Both the position numbers and the translations under genes were made by a program. Of a DNA stretch of 36,076 bases, positions 7,000 to 15,328 are shown piece after piece. The first letter of the stretch is position 1; every line of letters starts with the position of its first letter. Origin of the DNA: DATDVT01 sp035289905 (GTDB lineage: Archaea > Nanobdellota > Nanobdellia > SCGC-AAA011-G17 > GW2011-AR18); NCBI GenBank assembly GCA_035289905.1, contig DATDVT010000039.1, forward strand, positions 1 through 36,076, given 5' to 3'. The notes under the pieces are model-generated. The model did no database searches, was not told the DNA's origin, and saw only the letters and a program-made list of their open reading frames with translations.

Positions 7000-7632
7000 T
7001 TATCTTTTTACTAGTTCGAATATTTTTTCGTAAAATTCCTCCATATTTAACCCTTTTTCCGCTGAAATACCAAGTACTGGATACTGTGGGAATGCTCCTT
7101 CAACTTTTTTTACATCTGATCTTTTTAAATCTATTTTATTTGCTACTACTAAAACAGGAATCTCTCTTGCAGCTAGATTTCCTAAAATAGTAATATTCAC
7201 CTGACTATATGGGTTTTTTGTGGAATCTAATACGACAATAACACAATCCATATTATCAAGCCATTTTATTGCATCAATTATACCTTTAGTAGCTTCTTTT
7301 GCTCTATCTTTTGCTTCATCTACCTTTAATTTGTATTTTAAAAAATCCTCATAATCAATTTTAGTTGCAATACCTGGTGTATCTACTAAATTAAAACTTA
7401 ATTCTTTTCCTTTAGAGTTTATACTAATTTTTTCTTTAATCATTACCTCTCTAGTTTCGTGAGGAATATTTGATACAGCACCCATTTCTTCACCTAACCA
7501 ATCTTGACAGATTTTATTAGCTATAGAAGTTTTTCCACTATTTGGGGGGCCATATAACCCAAGTTTAACGTTTTTCTTTTTTTTAAAAATAGTCTTAAGA
7601 CTGAAAAAAAAATCTTTAAATCTTTTAATCAT
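7000..7632 (-). CDS. Era-like small GTPase, OapA/ArvA type
   Basis: A 210-residue GTPase with all signatures: P-loop GPPNSGKT (28-35), DTPG (84-87), NKID (165-168) and SAEK (190-193). The first 20 residues are basic and amphipathic (IKRFKDFFFSLKTIFKKKK), which could bring the protein to the membrane. Family knowledge: the haloarchaeal homologue, a vesiculation-related GTPase, is needed for extracellular vesicle production. It heads the operon with the DUF2073-like and zinc-ribbon genes. Its start faces the divergent radical SAM gene across 76 bp, where TTTAAAAATATT at about 7651-7662 may be its TATA box. The GTPase call is firm; the vesicle role here is inference from family and context. Confidence 0.85.
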   Translation of the reverse strand: MIKRFKDFFFSLKTIFKKKKNVKLGLYGPPNSGKTSIANKICQDWLGEEMGAVSNIPHETREVMIKEKISINSKGKELSFNLVDTPGIATKIDYEDFLKYKLKVDEAKDRAKEATKGIIDAIKWLDNMDCVIVVLDSTKNPYSQVNITILGNLAAREIPVLVVANKIDLKRSDVKKVEGAFPQYPVLGISAEKGLNMEEFYEKIFELVKR

Positions 7633-7708
7633 GATCTTACTTGGATTAATTTGTTTAAAAATATTTTGGTAAACAAAAGCTTAAAAATAAATAAAATTTT
7701 AAAATTTT

Positions 7709-8740
7709 ATGAATAAGATACAAATATTAAAGGTTTTAGTGAATAAATATCCAGCATATCTAATTATGTTTATCACTGCAAAATGTAATTCTAAATGTAG
7801 ATATTGCTTTTACAAAGATCAGTTAAATACAAATAAAAAAGAATTAAATTTAAAAGAAATTGAAAAAATTAGTAAAAATTTTAAAGATCTAATCTACGTA
7901 TCATTAACAGGTGGAGAACCATTTCTTAGAGAAGATATTGATGAAATATGTTATTATTTTTATAAAAATTCTGGAACAAAATTTATTGCAATTCCTACCA
8001 ATGGAATATTAAACGAGAAGATTTTTGAGAAGACAAAAAAAATTCTAGAATATTGTCCTGATTTGAATTTAAGTATAGATTTATCAGTCGATGCTATAGG
8101 AAAAAAACATGATGAAATCAGAGGAGTTGAAAAAAATTTTGAAAAGATAGAAAAAGTAATCAAGGATTTACAAGGATTAAAAAATAATAGACTAAAGATA
8201 ATTATACATACTGTTTTTAGCGCTTATAATCAAGATAGTATACTAAACTTATATGAATATTTTAGGGAAAAAAATATTGATCAACATAGAATTGGATTTT
8301 TAAGGAATGATTCTCCAAATGGCGAAGCAAAAAAAATTGATATTGAAAAATATAGTTTGATTTTAAATAAAATAAAGATGGAGAGAAAAGGTAACGTTTA
8401 TTCCAAAATATTTGCTACAATAAATAAAATAAATAATGAAATTAATATAAGAACAATAAAAGAGAACAAATGGATATTGCCTTGTGTTGCTGGAAAAAAA
8501 ATGATTGTGATTAATGAAGAAGGAGATGTTTATCCTTGTGAAATATTAAATCGTAAGCTAGGTAATTTACGTAATTATAATTATAATATTAAGGAATTAT
8601 TAAAGAGTTATGACGCTAAATCTATAAGAAGGTTTATTGTTAAAAAAAAATGTTATTGCAGTTGGGGTTGTGCTACCCAAAATAATATAATATTTAATTT
8701 CAGAACATATCCAAAATTATTTTATCGTTTTTTTAAATAA
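7709..8740 (+). CDS. Radical SAM protein with a SPASM-like C-terminal domain
   Basis: A 343-residue protein. C26, C30 and C33 (CNSKCRYC) bind the SAM-cleaving 4Fe-4S cluster. The SAM-binding motif SLTGGEPFLRED is at 65-76, and IPTNG follows at 95-99. C-terminal cysteines C259, C277 (VYPCEIL), C315, C317 and C321 match a SPASM domain carrying auxiliary Fe-S cluster(s). SPASM radical SAM enzymes usually modify peptides, proteins or small metabolites; no precursor peptide is evident here. Its 3' end overlaps the convergent glycosyltransferase by 19 bp. A cell-envelope role together with that gene is possible but unproven. CTTAAAAATA about 24 bp upstream is the likely TATA box. Confidence 0.88.
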   Translation: MNKIQILKVLVNKYPAYLIMFITAKCNSKCRYCFYKDQLNTNKKELNLKEIEKISKNFKDLIYVSLTGGEPFLREDIDEICYYFYKNSGTKFIAIPTNGILNEKIFEKTKKILEYCPDLNLSIDLSVDAIGKKHDEIRGVEKNFEKIEKVIKDLQGLKNNRLKIIIHTVFSAYNQDSILNLYEYFREKNIDQHRIGFLRNDSPNGEAKKIDIEKYSLILNKIKMERKGNVYSKIFATINKINNEINIRTIKENKWILPCVAGKKMIVINEEGDVYPCEILNRKLGNLRNYNYNIKELLKSYDAKSIRRFIVKKKCYCSWGCATQNNIIFNFRTYPKLFYRFFK

Positions 8741-9528
8741 AAATAAATCAAACCTGTACCAGTACTTATATATTCTATTATTTTTCTTAAAATTGATCCA
8801 AATCCATAAGTAGGATCTTTTATTAGTTTTCTCCAATTTTTTATATATAAATAAGGATGGTAAAATAGATATAGTTTTAAACTGTGACTAGGATTTTTTT
8901 TAAGATAATTTCCAGCTGTACCTCCATATGTGTTAAAATATTTTTTTATTATTTTTTTTAAACTTTCTTCTTCATAATGATTTATTAAAAGACTAATATG
9001 GCCTATCCTAAATCTTGCTTTTTTCATTCTTTCATGTAAATCTAAATCTTCATTAAATAGCATTGATTCATCTAATCCATTAATTTCCCAATATTTTGTT
9101 TTATTAATAAACCTGGGAGATGTAACTACTTTATCACCAATATGAAGCTCTTTTTCAAAAGAATGACATTTTCCCCAAAAACCCTTGGCTATACCGTTAT
9201 CTTCAATTAAAATAGCATCTTGATTTTTAGCTTTTCCAATACAAACTTCCACTAAATTATTTGGCAATTCCATATCAGAATCAATAAAAAAAATAAAGTC
9301 TCCTTTGGCAATCTTTGCTCCAAAATTTCTTTGTGAACCAGTTGGACCTTTAGCAAGGAATACCTTAGCATATCTTTCACAAATTTCACGGGTTTTATCA
9401 ATACTATGATCATCCACAACAATTATTTCTATATTAGGATAAGATTGATTTTTTATAGAATTAAAACACATTGCTAAATTTCTATCTTCACAATTTTTTG
9501 TTGGAATAATAACACTAACTAAATCCAT
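8722..9528 (-). CDS. GT2-family glycosyltransferase
   Basis: A 268-residue GT-A glycosyltransferase. The nucleotide-binding N-terminus is VSVIIPTKN (4-12), followed by VVDDHSIDKT (37-46) and the metal-binding DxD in FFIDSDMELP (80-89). GLDESMLFNEDLDLHERMKKARFRI supplies the acceptor-site ED. No membrane helix is evident, so it is cytoplasmic or peripheral. It would transfer a sugar from a nucleotide or dolichol donor, perhaps in surface glycan synthesis; donor and acceptor cannot be read from sequence. TTTAAATT at about 9548-9556 lies 20-28 bp before the ATG, so it has its own promoter embedded next to the DUF655 gene end. Confidence 0.88.
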   Translation of the reverse strand: MDLVSVIIPTKNCEDRNLAMCFNSIKNQSYPNIEIIVVDDHSIDKTREICERYAKVFLAKGPTGSQRNFGAKIAKGDFIFFIDSDMELPNNLVEVCIGKAKNQDAILIEDNGIAKGFWGKCHSFEKELHIGDKVVTSPRFINKTKYWEINGLDESMLFNEDLDLHERMKKARFRIGHISLLINHYEEESLKKIIKKYFNTYGGTAGNYLKKNPSHSLKLYLFYHPYLYIKNWRKLIKDPTYGFGSILRKIIEYISTGTGLIYFYLKKR

Positions 9529-9559
9529 AATAAAGAAAGAATAAAGTTTAATTTAAAGA

Positions 9560-10114
9560 TTATTTTTCTACAAAGATAGTATATTTTTCATTGCCTTCTA
9601 ATTCCATAAGTATTCTTTTTGTAATAGTTTTTTCTGGATCAGGTATTAAAGCTACTCTTGTCTTAAGATCAATAAATGACTTAAAATTCCCATCTTTTCG
9701 TGCATCTAATATTTGAAGCATATGTTTTTTTCCTATCCCAGGTAATAATTCTAATTGATGACTTCTCATATTTATTGGTCCTGCTATATTAAAAAAATTT
9801 ATAAATTTATCTGGATTCTTAAGGATTAATTCTTTAATTACAAAAGGAAGTTCATTTTGTGCGGTTTGTGTTAATTTGGATGGAATAATTTTTCCTATTA
9901 TATGATGAATTTTTTCTCTTTTACCTTCTCCAATATATACTCTTTCAATTGGTTGTAAAAAAATTTCTGGTTTTGGTACTAATTCTAAAAGAACAAAGTG
10001 TGTCTCACCAATTGCTTGAGCTACAGGCATTTTCTTGTGTAGTGGCTTTGAATCCTCTGGATAACCATGTTTCAAAAAGTCTAATATTATTGCATATTCT
10101 TCTTTTTCTGTCAT
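9560..10114 (-). CDS. DUF655 family protein, predicted nucleic-acid binding
   Basis: A 184-residue protein of the archaeal DUF655 family. The N-terminal half is an OB-like beta domain (THFVLLELVPKPEIFLQPIERVYIGEG). The C-terminal half carries a helix-hairpin-helix (LELLPGIGKKHMLQIL at about 117-132), which usually contacts DNA or RNA backbone. It is the third gene of the conserved archaeal set eL21-rpoF-DUF655. KsgA, which often follows in other archaea, is absent; the next gene is a glycosyltransferase. It starts 11 bp behind rpoF. The molecular role of the family is not established. Confidence 0.88.
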   Translation of the reverse strand: MTEKEEYAIILDFLKHGYPEDSKPLHKKMPVAQAIGETHFVLLELVPKPEIFLQPIERVYIGEGKREKIHHIIGKIIPSKLTQTAQNELPFVIKELILKNPDKFINFFNIAGPINMRSHQLELLPGIGKKHMLQILDARKDGNFKSFIDLKTRVALIPDPEKTITKRILMELEGNEKYTIFVEK

Positions 10115-10125
10115 TTTTCTTACTC

Positions 10126-10467
10126 TTATGCATATTTTTTCACGGTTTCTTCAATTTTCGCTACATCTTCCTGTTTTAAGGTTATATTGTCCCCTGCAAA
10201 TAATGCTTTAATTGAATCTGTTGATTTTGGCAAGACATCAATCAATTTAATTATCTGTTTATCTTTTAACCTTGCAATATGGATATCTTCTAGTTCTTTT
10301 TTCAGTTGGTCTGTTTCTTTTTTTTTAATTTTTATTGTTTCATTTATCTGTTCTAATACTTTACTTGATCTGAAGTTCAATTCTATTTTTTTCTTTTTAT
10401 ATTCTTCTAATTTAGTTTTTACATCTATCTTACTTAATGGTTTTTCTGATATGATTTCAACGTCCAT
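10126..10467 (-). CDS. rpoF: DNA-directed RNA polymerase subunit Rpo4 (RpoF)
   Basis: A 113-residue protein, normal for the archaeal homologue of eukaryotic Rpb4. It would form the stalk of RNA polymerase with Rpo7 and help promoter opening and RNA binding. The typical features are the start with ISEKPLSKIDVKTKLEEY, a charged helical middle, and the HRDC-like C-terminal segment (IIKLIDVLPKSTDSIKALFAGDNITL) that marks the family. It lies 1 nt behind the eL21 gene and before DUF655, the usual archaeal context. Rpo7 is not in the window. Confidence 0.92.
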   Translation of the reverse strand: MDVEIISEKPLSKIDVKTKLEEYKKKKIELNFRSSKVLEQINETIKIKKKETDQLKKELEDIHIARLKDKQIIKLIDVLPKSTDSIKALFAGDNITLKQEDVAKIEETVKKYA

Positions 10468-10468
10468 A

Positions 10469-10753
10469 TTATGTCCTCTTAAGATGTACAGGGTGTACTA
10501 TCATTAACTTCTTTGCATTACCATCTTTTATCTCTACTTCATAACATTTACCACGTTTATTTATTATACTACCGGATTTACCATGAAATCTTGGATGATA
10601 CATTCCATTCTGATATGCAGGTTCTGCTACTAAATATACCTTTTCTCCTTCATTAAACTTTTGATAAAACCTAGTAATACTTATTTTACCTTTTTCTCTT
10701 TTTGACTTAGCTAACTTTCTTCTAGTGTTCGATCTAAATCCTTTAGTTACCAT
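10469..10753 (-). CDS. rpl21e: Large ribosomal subunit protein eL21
   Basis: A 94-residue archaeal/eukaryal ribosomal protein. Diagnostic segments are the start VTKGFRSNTRRKLAKSKREKG, the SH3-like core FNEGEKVYLVAEPAYQNGMYHPRFHGKSG and the ending VHPVHLKRT. It is the first gene of the eL21-rpoF-DUF655 operon and is complete. The ATTTAAAT box at 10777-10784 is centred about 27 bp before the ATG, implying a leaderless message. Confidence 0.95.
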   Translation of the reverse strand: MVTKGFRSNTRRKLAKSKREKGKISITRFYQKFNEGEKVYLVAEPAYQNGMYHPRFHGKSGSIINKRGKCYEVEIKDGNAKKLMIVHPVHLKRT

Positions 10754-10776
10754 ACTTAAATATGTGGTGCTTAGGT

Positions 10777-10784
10777 ATTTAAAT
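10777..10784 (-). promoter_or_regulatory. TATA box of the eL21-rpoF-DUF655 operon
   Basis: The palindrome ATTTAAAT is centred 27 bp from the eL21 ATG on the minus strand. It is about 48 bp from the gatE ATG, too far to serve that gene. Confidence 0.6.
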
Positions 10785-10798
10785 CTTTCGAGAGAAAC

Positions 10799-10806
10799 TT
10801 TAATAA
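10799..10806 (+). promoter_or_regulatory. Probable TATA box of gatE
   Basis: TTTAATAA is centred about 26 bp before the gatE ATG. It gives the divergent gene its own promoter within the 75-bp gap it shares with eL21. Confidence 0.5.
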
Positions 10807-10828
10807 AACAGGAATTACTTTTTATATT

Positions 10829-12604
10829 ATGTACGAAGAATTAGGAGTTAAGATTGGAATTGAATTACATCAGCAATTAAATGGTAAAAAATTATTTTGT
10901 GATTGTAATTGTGAAATTAATGAAAAAGAAATATTAGGAGAGATTAGAAGAAGAATTAAGACAGTAACTGGTGAATCTGGAGAAACAGATGTTGCAGGAA
11001 CATATGAAATATTAAGAGATAAAGAATTTTTATATCGAAGTTACATAGATGAAAGTTGTCTAGTTGATTGTGATGAAGAACCTTGTCATTATATTAATAA
11101 AGATCACTTTAATGATAGTTTAAGATTAGCTTTATTTCTAAAATTAAAAATTCCAGATTATATTTGTGTTATGAGAAAAAATGTTTTTGATGGTTCAGTT
11201 TCTAGTGGATTTCAAAGAACAATGATCATTGGTTTAGAATCTAAAGATAGTTTTATTGAAACTTCTAAAGGAAAAGTAAAATTAGAACAATTGAACTTAG
11301 AAGAAGACGCATGTAAAATAATTTCTAAAGAGAAAGGTATTGTTATTTATAGTTTAAGCAGACAAGGGATTCCTCTATGGGAATTAGGAACAGATGCTTC
11401 TATTAAAGATTCTGAACAAGCATTAGAGGTTTCTAAACATTTAGGAATGATATTTAGAAGCTTTGATTGTATTAAAAGAGGAATAGGGAGTATAAGACAA
11501 GATATCAATATAAGCATAAACGAGGGTGCTAGAGTAGAAATAAAAGGTTGGCAAGATCTAAGAACTTTTAAATTATTAATTGAAAATGAAATTTTAAGAC
11601 AAAAATATTTTATAAATTTAAAAAAAGAATTAAAAGATTTTATATTAGAAGATAAGATGGATGTTACTGAATTATTTAAAAATTGTAATTTTAATATATT
11701 TAAAAATATGATTGATAAGAATGCTGTTGTTTTATGTTTAAAGATTAATGATTTTAATAATAAATTTAAAGAAGAAATTTGTTGTGGTAAATTATTAGGT
11801 AAAGAAATAGCAGAGTATGCAATGGCTTATGGAGTTAAAGGTATGATTCATTCTGATGAAGATCTAAGTAAATATCATTTAGAAAAAGAATTTGAGTTAT
11901 TGAAGAAAAAATTGAAAGCAAACAATAAAGATTTAGTACTAGTTATTTGCGAACAAAAAGATATCTGTAAAAAAGCAATGGATGCTGTGATTGAAAGATT
12001 AAAAAATTTAAAAAAAGGGGTATTAGAAGAAACAAGAATTCCAAATCATAAAGATGGAACTTCATCTTATGCAAGACCTTTGCCAGGAAGGAATAGAATG
12101 TATCCTGAAACAGACCACCCATTAATTGAAATTGGTGATTTAAGCGGATTAGAGAGGGTAAAATTATTGGAAGAAAGAATCTACGAAGTCGTAAAAAAAT
12201 ATAATTTAAGTGATAATTTAGCTAAAGAAGTAATTGAAAATGATTATGAACAATATTTAAAAAATGATCCAAAGTTTGTTGCTTATTGTTTAATTGAAAT
12301 CCCAAAGGAAATAAAATCCAGATTTGGTTTAGTAGGCTTAACTGTTGAAGATATTTTAATTGCTCTTACTAAAGTAGATATATTTGGAAAAGAAAGAATT
12401 ATTGATGTTTTAGTTGATTTTTTGAAAAATAAGAAATTTGATTTTAATAAATTTAAGATTAAAGATATTAAAGAAAAAGAGATTATTCAGATTATTAAAG
12501 AAAATAAAGGTGCTAGTTTTAATGCTATAATGGGCAAGGTCTTAGAGAGATTCAAAGATGCTAATATCAAAAAAGTCATTGAAATCATTAAGAAAAATAT
12601 TTAG
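10829..12604 (+). CDS. gatE: Glutamyl-tRNA(Gln) amidotransferase subunit E
   Basis: A 591-residue GatE, the archaea-specific subunit that with GatD converts mis-acylated Glu-tRNA(Gln) to Gln-tRNA(Gln). Signatures are IGIELHQQLNGKKLFCDC at about 9-26, the GatB/GatE cradle motif GSIRQDINISINEGARVEIKGWQDL around 221-245, and RPLPGRNRMYPETDHP at about 413-428. The tail domain of about 120 residues has the helical YqeY-like pattern ending in a KVLERF-type segment. Length is normal. GatD is not in this window, so it must be elsewhere or missing. It is divergent from eL21 and stands alone. Confidence 0.95.
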   Translation: MYEELGVKIGIELHQQLNGKKLFCDCNCEINEKEILGEIRRRIKTVTGESGETDVAGTYEILRDKEFLYRSYIDESCLVDCDEEPCHYINKDHFNDSLRLALFLKLKIPDYICVMRKNVFDGSVSSGFQRTMIIGLESKDSFIETSKGKVKLEQLNLEEDACKIISKEKGIVIYSLSRQGIPLWELGTDASIKDSEQALEVSKHLGMIFRSFDCIKRGIGSIRQDINISINEGARVEIKGWQDLRTFKLLIENEILRQKYFINLKKELKDFILEDKMDVTELFKNCNFNIFKNMIDKNAVVLCLKINDFNNKFKEEICCGKLLGKEIAEYAMAYGVKGMIHSDEDLSKYHLEKEFELLKKKLKANNKDLVLVICEQKDICKKAMDAVIERLKNLKKGVLEETRIPNHKDGTSSYARPLPGRNRMYPETDHPLIEIGDLSGLERVKLLEERIYEVVKKYNLSDNLAKEVIENDYEQYLKNDPKFVAYCLIEIPKEIKSRFGLVGLTVEDILIALTKVDIFGKERIIDVLVDFLKNKKFDFNKFKIKDIKEKEIIQIIKENKGASFNAIMGKVLERFKDANIKKVIEIIKKNI

Positions 12605-12608
12605 TTTA

Positions 12609-13130
12609 TTAAAAAAATTCTTTTAGTCTTTTTGTTTTTAAAATGTAAAAAAACCAAGTAATTAATAAAAATGCATCTAAAGAAATAGTTAATAGATCTA
12701 CATCATAAACAAATCCAATTATCCCTTGGTATGCATGAGTTGAGATTGGATAAAGCCACATAATTCCATCATGAATTCCTCCAGAAGTGATATAGTCTAA
12801 TGATATATGCAACATTATTCCAAATGTAGCAATTAATAAATAAATGGCTATATTTCTTTTTTTTGTAAAAAATAGAATAATTCCTGGGATAAAAAAAATT
12901 AGAGCGAAGAAAGGTGTATGAAATATTCCTCTATGATCTAATAGATTTGGTAAGGGCATTTTTAAGATATTTTTTATTATAAATCTTATTATTATATCTG
13001 AATCTGGTAAAAGACCAGCAATAGCTGTTGCAAAAAAATGCCATTTTGTAAGTAAATTTGTTTTTGTAATTCTTTTAAAAAGATCTACATATAAAATTGC
13101 TAATAAAGTGTGTGCTACTGCTAAAACCAT
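12609..13130 (-). CDS. Membrane-bound metal-dependent hydrolase, YdjM/DUF457-like
   Basis: A 173-residue protein with about four membrane helices. It carries the ordered metal-ligand motifs of the YdjM/DUF457 family: His7 in the first helix, LLPDSD (40-45), HRGIFHT (66-72) and HISLDY (108-113). The family is predicted to use a metal ion at the membrane face, often called phospholipase-like, but substrates are unproven. It ends 4 bp from the gatE stop on the opposite strand. A TTTATAA element at about 13163-13169 may be its promoter. The short palindrome TTGTTAT/ATAACAA lies just before the start codon. Confidence 0.85.
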   Translation of the reverse strand: MVLAVAHTLLAILYVDLFKRITKTNLLTKWHFFATAIAGLLPDSDIIIRFIIKNILKMPLPNLLDHRGIFHTPFFALIFFIPGIILFFTKKRNIAIYLLIATFGIMLHISLDYITSGGIHDGIMWLYPISTHAYQGIIGFVYDVDLLTISLDAFLLITWFFYILKTKRLKEFF

Positions 13131-13270
13131 TTTGTTATTTTATAACAAATAAGTTATAAAGGTTTTCACTTTCTGTGTATGTCCTAAATCTGCCCAATAA
13201 GTTATGGATGAGGATTCTTTCCTGCAATTAAATAAATAATTTTTTAAATAATAACCTTAGTTTTTTTCTT

Positions 13271-13660
13271 ATGGCAATACCTTTTGTAAAAATGATTGTT
13301 GATAAGGGATTAGATAATATTGATGTTTCTATGCTAGATGGAGATTATAAAAATAATCTCTTTGATGAATTGGGTGATTTATTTATGAAACAACAGAGAT
13401 TTGAAGAAAGTGCTAAATCTTATTTTTTATCCGGAAGAAAAGATAAGATAGAAGAAGCTATTAAATACTACTTAAAATTAAATAATATAAGAGTTGCTGG
13501 AATTTATGGTTATTATATTGATGAAGAAAAATCGATGAAACAGCTAGGAGAATTATGTTTAAGAGAAGGATATTTTAAAACTGCTAAAAAGATATTTGAA
13601 AAATTAAAAGATAAAGAAATGTTGGAATTTATAAAGGAAAATTTAGGAAAATCTTTTTAA
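13271..13660 (+). CDS. Small TPR-like helical protein
   Basis: A 129-residue, all-helical cytoplasmic protein. The segments DELGDLFMKQQRFEESAKSY and QLGELCLREGYFKTAKKIFE have the spacing of tetratricopeptide helices (Leu/Gly/Tyr/Ala positions). Between them lies a third, more degenerate unit. Such folds bind peptides or protein partners. No catalytic residues are seen and I cannot name a partner. TTTTTTAAATAATAA about 25 bp upstream fits a TATA box. The PEGA-domain gene follows 23 bp downstream and is likely in the same transcript. Confidence 0.75.
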   Translation: MAIPFVKMIVDKGLDNIDVSMLDGDYKNNLFDELGDLFMKQQRFEESAKSYFLSGRKDKIEEAIKYYLKLNNIRVAGIYGYYIDEEKSMKQLGELCLREGYFKTAKKIFEKLKDKEMLEFIKENLGKSF

Positions 13661-13683
13661 ATTAATAACTTCATAAAAAGATT

Positions 13684-14238
13684 ATGAAAAAATGTTTGTA
13701 TAAGAAGAAGCCAGGTTTGAAAAGTTTTTTGTTCGCTGTAATTTTTATGGGCACTGCTGTTTTTATGTTTGGTCTTTATTTAACTACTAATCTAACAGGT
13801 TACAGTGTTTCTGGAGATAAAGGAACCATAAGGGTTAATGGGGAGCCAGCTGAATTAGGTGTCTATGAGGGCGACAAATTTTTAGGTTATACTCCATTGC
13901 AATATAAATTACCAACAGGAAAACATATAATTACAATTAAGAAATATGGTTTCAAAAATGAGGATATTTTAGTTAATGTAAAAAGTGGATTTTATACGCC
14001 TATTTATGCAGAGCCTATTTTAATTTGTTACGATAGAGATCATGGTATTAATGAATGGGAAAGTAGTGTAGTTGATTCCTATAGGCCTTTAGGTAGGGGT
14101 CCAACTTATGAAGCATATCAATTTACTGATTATTGTTTTGACAGTCAATCTGTTATAGAATATTATTGTGAAAAACAAAAAGTAGAATCTAGAAGTGTTT
14201 CTTGTAATGGTGTATGTAATAAAGGTGGGTGTTATTAA
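13684..14238 (+). CDS. Membrane-anchored PEGA-domain protein
   Basis: A 184-residue protein. A basic start is followed by one membrane helix at about 13-35, which anchors a domain facing outside. Residues 47-109 form a PEGA domain (GTIRVNGEPAELGVYEGDKF, then TPLQYKLPTGKHIITIKKYGF), a small beta fold common in surface proteins. The C-terminal part has seven cysteines (CYDRDH, YCFD, YYCEK, SCNGVCNKGGC), suggesting disulfides. A surface role is likely; the ligand is unknown. It lies 23 bp behind the TPR-like gene and immediately upstream of the ribosomal operon, from which a hairpin and a strong TATA box separate it. Confidence 0.8.
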   Translation: MKKCLYKKKPGLKSFLFAVIFMGTAVFMFGLYLTTNLTGYSVSGDKGTIRVNGEPAELGVYEGDKFLGYTPLQYKLPTGKHIITIKKYGFKNEDILVNVKSGFYTPIYAEPILICYDRDHGINEWESSVVDSYRPLGRGPTYEAYQFTDYCFDSQSVIEYYCEKQKVESRSVSCNGVCNKGGCY

Positions 14239-14249
14239 AATAAAGATTT

Positions 14250-14277
14250 AAATGGAGATTATATTTTATCTCTATTT
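14250..14277 (+). terminator. Hairpin behind the PEGA gene, possible terminator or leader element
   Basis: The arms AAATGGAGAT (14250-14259) and ATCTCTATTT (14268-14277) pair over 10 bp with one G-U and an 8-nt loop. It lies 12 bp after the PEGA gene stop. No run of T follows directly, so a terminator role is only possible. Confidence 0.4.
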
Positions 14278-14325
14278 GATTGTAAAGCACTGATTCTATG
14301 GCTCTTGGGCTCTTAAAAGGCAAAG

Positions 14326-14335
14326 TTTATAAATA
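14326..14335 (+). promoter_or_regulatory. TATA box of the ribosomal protein operon
   Basis: TTTATAAATA preceded by the purine-rich GGCAAAG (BRE-like) is centred about 29 bp before the ATG at 14360. It supports that ATG as the true uL3 start and a leaderless transcript. Confidence 0.7.
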
Positions 14336-14359
14336 AGATAAATTTTGCAAAAGATATAT

Positions 14360-15328
14360 ATGGGAAAGGGACATAGACCAAGATCTGGAAGTTTGCAATT
14401 TTGGCCTAGAAAGCGGGCTAAAAACAGTAATATAAGGGTTAGAAATTGGAATGTAACAAAACCAAGTTTATTGGGTTTTGCAGGTTATAAAGTAGGTATG
14501 ACTCATGTATTTTTAAAAGATAATAGGTCTAATTCACTAACAAAGGGAACTGATATTTGTTGGCCAGTCACTGTTATTGAATGCCCTCCAATAAAGATTT
14601 TCTCACTAAGATTTTATACAAAGGATAATTATGGTTTGCATCTTGCTAAAGAGGTATTAATGAAGCAAGATAAAGAATTAAAAAGAAGAATTAATTTAGC
14701 TAAAAAAACTGGAGAATTAAATGGGATAATAATAGAAAATTACTTTGATTTGAGAGTAAATGTATATACTCAACCAAAGAAAACAAATATTGGTACTAAA
14801 ATGCCTAAATTATTTGAATTGGGGATTGGGGGCAGGGATATAAAACAAAAATATGATTATATAAGGGATAAACTAGACAAAGAACTAAATGTAAGGGATA
14901 TTTTAAAGAATGGACAATTTATAGATATCCATGGAATAACAAAGGGTAAGGGCTTTCAAGGTTCTGTTAAGAGATTTGGGGTTACTTTAAAAGCGCATAA
15001 ATCAGAGAAAAAAAGGAGAGCTATAGGTAATTTAGGTCCATGGACTCCTAAACGTGTGAGTTATACTATAGGTTTACCAGGAAAAATGGGTTATCATTTA
15101 AGAACAGCCTACAATAAAGTAATAATTTTAGTAGGAAATGATCCTTCAAAAATAAATGTAAGAGGAGGTTATCCAGGATATGGATTAATAAAAAATGATT
15201 ATGTGTTGGTAAAGGGTTCTATTCCTGGATCTAAAAAAAGATTTGTTAAAATGATTGAACCAATAAGGGGATCAAAAACTGTAGGTAATATGGAATTAAA
15301 TTATATTAGTTTAAGGAGTAAACAATGA
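14360..15328 (+). CDS. rpl3: Large ribosomal subunit protein uL3
   Basis: A 322-residue protein, first gene of the operon. The start GKGHRPRSGSLQFWPRKRA is the archaeal uL3 N-terminus. The peptidyl-transferase-reaching loop carries HGITKGKGFQGSVKRFG, and GKMGYHLRT follows. The frame stays open upstream to a TTG at 14345, but that codon falls only about 10-19 bp behind the TATA box. ATG 14360 is therefore chosen, and it matches family length. The uL4 start overlaps the stop by 4 bp (ATGA). uL3 binds 23S rRNA early in assembly. Confidence 0.95.
   Translation: MGKGHRPRSGSLQFWPRKRAKNSNIRVRNWNVTKPSLLGFAGYKVGMTHVFLKDNRSNSLTKGTDICWPVTVIECPPIKIFSLRFYTKDNYGLHLAKEVLMKQDKELKRRINLAKKTGELNGIIIENYFDLRVNVYTQPKKTNIGTKMPKLFELGIGGRDIKQKYDYIRDKLDKELNVRDILKNGQFIDIHGITKGKGFQGSVKRFGVTLKAHKSEKKRRAIGNLGPWTPKRVSYTIGLPGKMGYHLRTAYNKVIILVGNDPSKINVRGGYPGYGLIKNDYVLVKGSIPGSKKRFVKMIEPIRGSKTVGNMELNYISLRSKQ

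Noticed and set aside
13160..13270. Possible C/D box RNA or pseudo-tRNA in the gap before the TPR-like gene
   Set aside because: Only a GGATGAGG stretch resembles a C box; no matching D box or guide structure is visible.
14345..14359. Upstream TTG start for uL3
   Set aside because: It lies only about 10-19 bp behind the TATA box and adds residues not found in the family; ATG 14360 fits both promoter distance and protein start.
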